The position numbers were made by a program, and so were the translations under genes. A model generated the notes under the pieces. That model made no database searches and had not been told where the DNA came from. It saw nothing but the letters and a program-made list of their open reading frames with translations. Below are positions 59,436 to 64,000 of a DNA stretch of 64,000 nucleotides, piece by piece; the stretch's first letter is position 1, and the number at the start of each line of letters is the position of its first letter. The stretch spans positions 1 through 64,000 of the forward strand of contig JBEKVM010000009.1 of the NCBI GenBank assembly GCA_049513975.1. The letters are read 5' to 3'. The DNA is from JBEKOF01 sp049513975 (GTDB lineage: Bacteria; Verrucomicrobiota; Verrucomicrobiia; Limisphaerales; Palsa-1400).

Positions 59436-60412
59436 CGATTCTCCCCAGGCTGGACTGTTGCCAATTGCTGGAGAATGGCGCAGAGGGCCGAGAGACGCGG
59501 GGTGGCGATGCCGGCGCGCCGGGCCGCGCGCTGGGGCGCCAGGAAGAGGGCTTCCAATTCCAGTTCCCGGCCGCGCTCGAAATCCAGCAGGGTGGAGGCC
59601 TTGTAAGCTCCCATTCGCAGCGTGCGGTCAATGTTGCGCTGCGCTTCGCTGCCGGCCACGGCCAGACCCAGGGACTGGGCGGTGCGGATGGTTTCCAGCA
59701 TCAGTTCGCCCACCAGTTGGGCCCAGCGCGGATCGGCCAGCAAACGGTCGGTGGTCAGGCATGGCCCGCGCTTTTCTCCGGGGTCAATCCGGCCGCGGCG
59801 CACCGCCTCCACGCCCGCGCAACTGGCCACCCCGAGTCCGTTGAAGGGGATGTTCCAAACCAGCTTTTCCCAATGGGCCTGTTCGAGGTTTTCGCTCACG
59901 GCGCAGGCCACCCCGGATTGGGCGAGCAGGCCGGCGATTTGATGGGTGCGCGCCTGGGCGGGGCGTGCAAATTCGCCCACCACGACGTTGCCGTGGGCGA
60001 TATGGTGGATTTGTCCCGGCGCCACCCGGTTTAAACAGACAAAGCAAAGGCCGCCCAGGGTTTTTTCCGGGCCGGCCAGGGAGGCGATCAGCGCCTCGTT
60101 GCCCAGGCCGTTTTGCAGCGTCAGAACGGCCGTGGCGGGACCCACCAGCGGCGGGAGAAGTTCCGGCAGCGCGCCGTTGGCCGTGGTTTTAAGCCCGATG
60201 AGAACCAGGTCGGCGGGGCCGATTTCACCGGCACTCCGGGCGCACCTGGGGCGGACGTGGAAATCGCCCTCGACGCTTTGGATGTGGACACCGTCGCGGC
60301 GGACAGCCTCGTAATCAGAACGGAGGAGAAAATGAACTTCCTGTCCGGCCCGGCAGAGGCGGGCGCCATAGTAGCTGCCCAGGGCGCCGCAGCCGAGGAT
60401 GGCGATTTTCAT
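59426..60412 (-). CDS. panE: 2-dehydropantoate 2-reductase (ketopantoate reductase family)
   Basis: About 328 residues from the ATG at 60412. MKIAILGCGALGSYYGARLC holds the GxGxxG NADPH motif (7-12). LIGLKTTANG has K75, and AHWEKLVWNIPFNGLGV has the catalytic Lys (K183) with the Asn of the family. It reduces ketopantoate to pantoate for pantothenate and CoA synthesis, which fits with coaE 4.5 kb away, although paralogues act on other 2-keto acids. The last residues (GENRER) and the stop are encoded by a dispersed repeat. Minus strand, 90 bases downstream of the HU gene. Confidence 0.88.
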   Translation of the reverse strand: MKIAILGCGALGSYYGARLCRAGQEVHFLLRSDYEAVRRDGVHIQSVEGDFHVRPRCARSAGEIGPADLVLIGLKTTANGALPELLPPLVGPATAVLTLQNGLGNEALIASLAGPEKTLGGLCFVCLNRVAPGQIHHIAHGNVVVGEFARPAQARTHQIAGLLAQSGVACAVSENLEQAHWEKLVWNIPFNGLGVASCAGVEAVRRGRIDPGEKRGPCLTTDRLLADPRWAQLVGELMLETIRTAQSLGLAVAGSEAQRNIDRTLRMGAYKASTLLDFERGRELELEALFLAPQRAARRAGIATPRLSALCAILQQLATVQPGENRER

Positions 60413-60502
60413 CGGGCGCGACGCGCGGGAGGGGCGGCCCGGCCCGGCGAGGAAAAGGGCGCCCTGACCGGAGCGCCGAGCGCCCTGGGCGGGATGCGCC
60501 AA

Positions 60503-60790
60503 TTATTGGGGGCCGAGGATGGCATCTTTGGCGGCCTGGGCGATGCGGAATTTGAGCACTTTTTTGGCCGGAATGTCCAGGGGGGCGAGGGTTTTCGGGT
60601 TGTGCCCTTTGCGGGCCTTGCGGTAGCCCACCACCAGCTTGCCGATGCCCGGGAGGGTGAAGGTGTCCTTGGCATGTTTGTAGGCCAGGGCGGCGAGGTG
60701 ATCCAGCAGTTCCGCGCTGGCTTTTTTGGTCAGTCCGCTCTGGGCGGCAATTTCGGCGGCAAGCTGCGATTTGGAGAGTCTTCTTGACAT
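60503..60790 (-). CDS. HU-family DNA-binding protein
   Basis: 95 residues from the ATG at 60790. The frame is open to 60844. MSRRLSKSQLAAEIAAQSGL, TKKASAELLDHLAALAYKHA form the helical dimer body, and DTFTLPGIGKLVVGYRKARK, GHNPKTLAPLDIPAKKVLKF, RIAQAAKDAILG are the beta arms and last helix (GxGxL and RxGxNPxT-type signatures). It bends and compacts DNA as a dimer. PanE follows on the same strand. Confidence 0.9.
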   Translation of the reverse strand: MSRRLSKSQLAAEIAAQSGLTKKASAELLDHLAALAYKHAKDTFTLPGIGKLVVGYRKARKGHNPKTLAPLDIPAKKVLKFRIAQAAKDAILGPQ

Positions 60791-60954
60791 AGTGTATGCT
60801 GGGTTAGTTGTTAAATCAATGGTCCGGCCCTGGGTCATCGTCATGGAGCCTAGTCCGGCCGATTATTAAATCGGTTCGCCGCGATGGCGCAAGGAGAAAA
60901 ATAAAATTTCAGGCAAAAGCTTGACATGGCCGGGGAATTTATCAACATCCCGGC

Positions 60955-61956
60955 ATGGCAGCGTTGTTTACCATTCAAAATGAGTTTCGCTATGAGATTG
61001 TGCGCAAGATCTTCGAAGGCGGGATGGGCGTGGTTTACGAAGCCGAGCAGCACGGCGCGCGCAACTTTGTCAAGCGCGTGGCCATGAAAGTCATCCGCCA
61101 GAACTACGCCAGCCAGAAACAATTCATTGATAATTTCATCGGCGAAGCCAAGTTGGTGGCCGACCTCATCCACACCAACATCGTCCAAACCTACCATCTG
61201 GGCGAGGCCCGCGGCCTTTACTTCATCTGCATGGAATTGATCCACGGCGTCAATCTCGAGCAATTCGCCCAGCAGATCTTCGACAAAAAGCGCACCCTGC
61301 CGGTGGAACTGGCCGTCTTCATCACCAGCCGCGTGGCCCGCGGACTGGCTTACGCCCATGCCAAAACCGACGACGGCGGCAAAACCCTCGGCATAGTCCA
61401 TCGCGACGTCAGCTTCAAAAACATCATGATCGCCTTTGCCGGCGACGTGAAGCTGACCGACTTTGGCATCGCCAAGGCCCGCGGCTTCCTCCAGGACAAC
61501 GAAGGGGAGGTGGTGGCGGGCAAGGCCGATTACATGAGTCCGGAGCAGGCGGACTTCCAAATCACCGACCGGCGCTCCGACCTTTTTTCCACCGGCGTTG
61601 TCCTGGCTAATTTGCTCCTGGGTTACAATATCTTCAAGGGCCACAACGCCGACGACTCGCGCGAGCGCATCATGTCCATGCCCCTGCCCAACTTCAGCCA
61701 GATCAATCCCAAAGTGGACGCCCGCCTCAACGAAATCGTGCATCGCACCCTGGCGCGGGACCTGTCCAAACGCTACGCCACCGCCGACGAACTGCTTTAC
61801 GATTTGGAGTATTACATTTATCACCAGGGCTACGGGCCGACCAATGAGACCCTCGGCAAGTTCATGCGCGAACTCTTCGGGCAGTCCGGTCCGGCCGCCG
61901 TCAGCGAAGAGCAGGGGAAAACGGCCCTGATCCCCAAGCCGCTCCCGATCCCGTAG
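60955..61956 (+). CDS. Serine/threonine protein kinase, cytoplasmic
   Basis: 333 residues, one Hanks-type kinase domain and no membrane segment. P-loop EGGMGVVYEAEQ (21-32), K45 in VAMKVI, E64 in the C-helix (IGEAKLVADL), the catalytic loop HRDVSFKN (H149-N156), DFG at 169-171, and an APE-like MSPEQADFQ. A short tail follows, rich in Gln/Pro. All catalytic residues are present. Its targets are unknown and no phosphatase or FHA gene is next to it. It is divergent from the HU gene and 38 bases before the amidase-like gene. Confidence 0.92.
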   Translation: MAALFTIQNEFRYEIVRKIFEGGMGVVYEAEQHGARNFVKRVAMKVIRQNYASQKQFIDNFIGEAKLVADLIHTNIVQTYHLGEARGLYFICMELIHGVNLEQFAQQIFDKKRTLPVELAVFITSRVARGLAYAHAKTDDGGKTLGIVHRDVSFKNIMIAFAGDVKLTDFGIAKARGFLQDNEGEVVAGKADYMSPEQADFQITDRRSDLFSTGVVLANLLLGYNIFKGHNADDSRERIMSMPLPNFSQINPKVDARLNEIVHRTLARDLSKRYATADELLYDLEYYIYHQGYGPTNETLGKFMRELFGQSGPAAVSEEQGKTALIPKPLPIP

Positions 61957-61994
61957 CCGGACACCACCGGCTCGCCGCCGCTGGCAAATTGAAG

Positions 61995-62897
61995 ATGAGA
62001 AAACCCAGGCTCAATCTTTCTCCCGCCGTCACTCTGGGACTCATCCAGTCCCGCTGTTCCCGCGATGCGGCGGCCAATTTCACCCGCACGGTCGAGCGCA
62101 TCACCGCCGCCGCCCGGCAGGGCGCGCAAATTATTTGCACCCAGGAACTCTTTCGCTCCCAGTATTTCTGCCAGAGCGAGGACCACGAACATTTTAAACT
62201 GGCCGAGCCGATCCCCGGTCCCAGCACCGCCGCCCTGCAAAAGCTGGCTCGCCGGCTCAAAGTGGTCATCATCGCTTCCCTGTTCGAGCGGCGCGGCTCC
62301 GGTCTTTTCCACAACAGCGCGGCCATCCTGGATGCCGATGGCAGTTTGTTGGGCGTCTATCGCAAGATGCACATCCCGGATGACCCGCTCTACTACGAAA
62401 AATTCTATTTCGCGCCGGGCGATCTTGGTTTTCGCGCCTGGCCGACCCGGTATGGCAAAATCGGCGTCTGTGTTTGCTGGGACCAGTGGTATCCCGAAGC
62501 GGCCCGCCTCACTGCCTTGCAGGGGGCGGAAATTCTGTTTTATCCCACCGCCATCGGCTGGCATCCGGCGGAAAAGGCGGAGCAGGGCGCCATGCAACAC
62601 AGCGCCTGGGAAACCATGCAGCGCAGCCACGCCATTGCCAACGGTTGTTTTGTGGCCGCCGTCAACCGGGTGGGCTGGGAAAAGCCGGCCGGGGAACCCG
62701 GTCTGGAATTCTGGGGCCAAAGTTTTGTCGCCGGCACCTCCGGAGAAATTCTGGCCAAGGCGGCGGTGGATGAAGAAGAAACGCTGATCGTGCCGGTGGA
62801 CCTCCGCCGGGTGGAAACCGCCCGCACCCACTGGCCCTTCCTGCGCGACCGCCGCATTGACGCCTACGGCGATTTGACCCGCCGGCTGATTGATTGA
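61995..62897 (+). CDS. aguB: Carbon-nitrogen hydrolase, N-carbamoylputrescine amidase-like
   Basis: 300 residues from the ATG at 61995. Nitrilase-superfamily catalytic triad: E51 (CTQELFRSQYF), K124 (VYRKMHIPDDPLYYEKFYF) and C161 (GVCVCWDQWYPEAARL). The HIPDDPxYYEKFYFxPGD and CWDQWYPE stretches are those of N-carbamoylputrescine amidase, which cleaves N-carbamoylputrescine to putrescine, CO2 and ammonia after agmatine deiminase. The agmatine deiminase gene is not in this window, so the exact substrate is inferred. Confidence 0.88.
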   Translation: MRKPRLNLSPAVTLGLIQSRCSRDAAANFTRTVERITAAARQGAQIICTQELFRSQYFCQSEDHEHFKLAEPIPGPSTAALQKLARRLKVVIIASLFERRGSGLFHNSAAILDADGSLLGVYRKMHIPDDPLYYEKFYFAPGDLGFRAWPTRYGKIGVCVCWDQWYPEAARLTALQGAEILFYPTAIGWHPAEKAEQGAMQHSAWETMQRSHAIANGCFVAAVNRVGWEKPAGEPGLEFWGQSFVAGTSGEILAKAAVDEEETLIVPVDLRRVETARTHWPFLRDRRIDAYGDLTRRLID

Positions 62898-63052
62898 GTA
62901 TTATGGAGTTTTGCCACTCGCCTGTGCAACGGAAGATGCCCGGCTCCGGCGCTGTGCTGGACGGCGAAGCCCTCCTGCCCGGATTTCAATATCCCATCGC
63001 CGACCTGTTCCGGGACTGGGATTGGGAGTGAAAATTGAGCAAACAATCCGCT

Positions 63053-63814
63053 TCAAAACGACGTCGCTGGTTTGACAATCCGAACACCGAAAATGTCGCT
63101 GTCATATTTCGACGCCGGTTCCAGAATCCGCCCGTCCCCCAACGGATCGCGCATCAGATACTCCGTTCCTTCTTTGCCGACAATCAACACCCAATGCGAA
63201 ATCGTGCGGTTCAGCAAAAGCTTGGCGACCACCGGATATCCGCTCCTTAAGGCAGCGTCAATATCCGCTCGGGATGGTTTGCCAACGGCTTCCACCGTGA
63301 TCTTGTGGCCGGTAATGGTCGAAATGGCCTGCCACTTCAACCAGCCGCGCCATGTATAACCGTCACTTGATTTTAGCCGGTCGTTCAGCTCTTTCGGCGT
63401 ATAATGGAATCCAAAATGGTCGAGGGCCATGGCCAGACTGCAAATGGCGCATCCGGCATCCCCCAATCTTTCGCCGCTGCCTCCGATTCTCTCGTCCTTC
63501 CAGCGATCATCGTTTTGCACATAAGCCTGGGTTTCGATGGCGGCGAAGTTGTGAAACGGCTCGCCCCCTCGGGTGGCAAGCGGCGGTGAATTGCGTTCGC
63601 GTAATTCCCAGGCAGCGATTCCAAGCGCCGCAAGAGTAATCAAAAAGGAATCCGGCGTTTCCAGAACTGACCACCGCCTCCGTGCCACCGCGGTTGCATG
63701 ATTCCAACGACGTTGTATTTCATCGGCCGACTCCAAACACTTTGGACGCACAGCCTGCATCAAACGGGCGCAGGACAAAATTCTTCGGCGCGCCGGTTCT
63801 CCGAGGCAGGGCAT
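63053..63814 (-). CDS. C39-like cysteine peptidase with N-terminal membrane segment
   Basis: Up to 253 residues. The N-terminus (about 1-50) is basic and poorly conserved. One membrane segment lies near 56-70 (SFLITLAALGIAAWELRE). The C-terminal domain is Peptidase_C39_2-like: AYVQNDDRWKDERIGGSGER, then DAGCAICSLAMALDHFG, with C122 as likely nucleophile, ISHWVLIVGKEG (H207) and YLMRDPLGDGRILEP (D223). Start uncertain (ATG at 63814 or a later one). It should cleave a peptide or protein at the cell surface or periplasm. Standing alone, it has no transporter gene beside it. Confidence 0.78.
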   Translation of the reverse strand: MPCLGEPARRRILSCARLMQAVRPKCLESADEIQRRWNHATAVARRRWSVLETPDSFLITLAALGIAAWELRERNSPPLATRGGEPFHNFAAIETQAYVQNDDRWKDERIGGSGERLGDAGCAICSLAMALDHFGFHYTPKELNDRLKSSDGYTWRGWLKWQAISTITGHKITVEAVGKPSRADIDAALRSGYPVVAKLLLNRTISHWVLIVGKEGTEYLMRDPLGDGRILEPASKYDSDIFGVRIVKPATSF

Positions 63815-63839
63815 ATATGGGCCTATATATCTGGGTCGC

Positions 63840-63868
63840 CTCTCTCGCCCCGCGAAGCGGGGAGAGAG
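63840..63868. repeat. CTCTCTCGCCCCGC hairpin, palindrome family copy
   Basis: CTCTCTCGCCCCGC pairs with GCGGGGAGAGAG across a GAA loop (one mismatch). It is followed by CCGGAGAGAGGG. Same general family as 1912-1943. It lies upstream of the C39-like gene, so not a terminator for it. Confidence 0.7.
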
Positions 63869-63875
63869 CCGGAGA

Positions 63876-63915
63876 GAGGGGTTCCTAATATTTGTGAGGG
63901 GTTCCTAATATTTGT
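63876..63915. repeat. Perfect 20-base tandem duplication
   Basis: GAGGGGTTCCTAATATTTGT occurs twice in direct succession (63876-63895 and 63896-63915). It is next to the hairpin at 63840-63868 and looks like a recent local duplication. From 63916 to 64000 nothing can be supported; an ATG at 63990 may open a gene beyond the window. Confidence 0.9.
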
Positions 63916-64000
63916 CCTGCGCCCCATCAAACAAGCGCCATCTTAACCGTCTTGCCAAGGGATAAGAAACGACGTAAAATGCTTTGCGTATGAAGAATGG

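Noticed and set aside
60788..60819. Sigma-70-like boxes TTGATT-17-TACACT before the HU gene (minus strand)
   Set aside because: The -10 box touches the ATG, so the transcript would start inside the gene; not usable with the chosen start.
62903..63031. 42-codon frame after the amidase-like gene
   Set aside because: No ribosome-binding site, no conserved-looking segment and no hydrophobic or Cys pattern; likely chance.
1..64000. tRNA or rRNA genes
   Set aside because: None recognised in the gaps between genes on either strand by eye; a covariance search was not possible.

Overview
The window looks like a chromosome segment of a member of the Verrucomicrobiota, probably a Pedosphaera/Limisphaera-type lineage. 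This rests on gene content, not on a search. The signs are high GC, many Sec- or Tat-exported polysaccharide and 3-keto-sugar enzymes (DUF1080 proteins, Gfo/Idh/MocA oxidoreductase), a pilus operon with the gene order known from Akkermansia (Amuc_1101-1100-1099-1098 type), very large Calx-beta/delta-60/DUF11 exoproteins, and many short palindromic and heptamer-type repeats.

Layout. 1-4.0 kb: repeats, a decayed ParE toxin with its antitoxin, an isoprenylcysteine-methyltransferase-like membrane protein, a CCA-adding enzyme and a GNAT acetyltransferase. 4.1-15.9 kb: a glycoside-processing region, with DUF1080 and a Tat-exported oxidoreductase on the plus strand, and a minus-strand run of a Tat glycosidase-like protein, a second DUF1080 protein, a GH-A (agarase-like) glycosidase and a DUF5107/TPR protein. 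16-20 kb: an Rrf2 regulator, a small membrane protein, and an Hsp20-Lon pair. 20.2-22.4 kb: an accessory island. It holds simple repeats, the left end of an IS110-family element with what looks like a complete bridge RNA but only a stump of its recombinase, then overlapping DUF4258/DUF2283/DUF2283/DUF4926 genes of toxin-antitoxin type, several of them broken, and two heptamer arrays. 22.4-28.9 kb: the pilus operon ending in a secretin. 29.0-30.0 kb: a 5'-3' exonuclease, then a terminator. 30.2-54.3 kb: five closely spaced genes for exported proteins, including a 3386-residue adhesin-like protein and a 2257-residue S53 peptidase. 54.3-58.3 kb: coaE, then on the minus strand folE2, a zinc-less DksA-like gene, rpmG, rpsR and a phosphofructokinase. 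58.6-64 kb: a Cys-containing small ORF, an antitoxin with a frameshifted MazF/PemK toxin, panE, an HU protein, a Ser/Thr kinase, a carbon-nitrogen hydrolase and a C39-like cysteine peptidase.

How it fits together. The exported glycosidases, the two 3-keto-disaccharide hydrolase-like proteins and the oxidoreductase suggest oxidation and cleavage of glycosides in the periplasm. The pilus genes and the adhesin/peptidase genes next to them suggest surface attachment and extracellular proteolysis. Hsp20 and Lon are a protein-quality pair. FolE2, DksA-like, L33 and S18 here are all forms that lack zinc ligands or do not need zinc.

The most interesting item is the IS110 remnant at 20459-20844. The predicted target guide of its RNA matches the chromosomal sequence it sits in, a CGCAAAG-type simple repeat. 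Its predicted right donor guide pairs with the element's own left end. The guide assignments were made by eye using the published IS110 bridge-RNA model.
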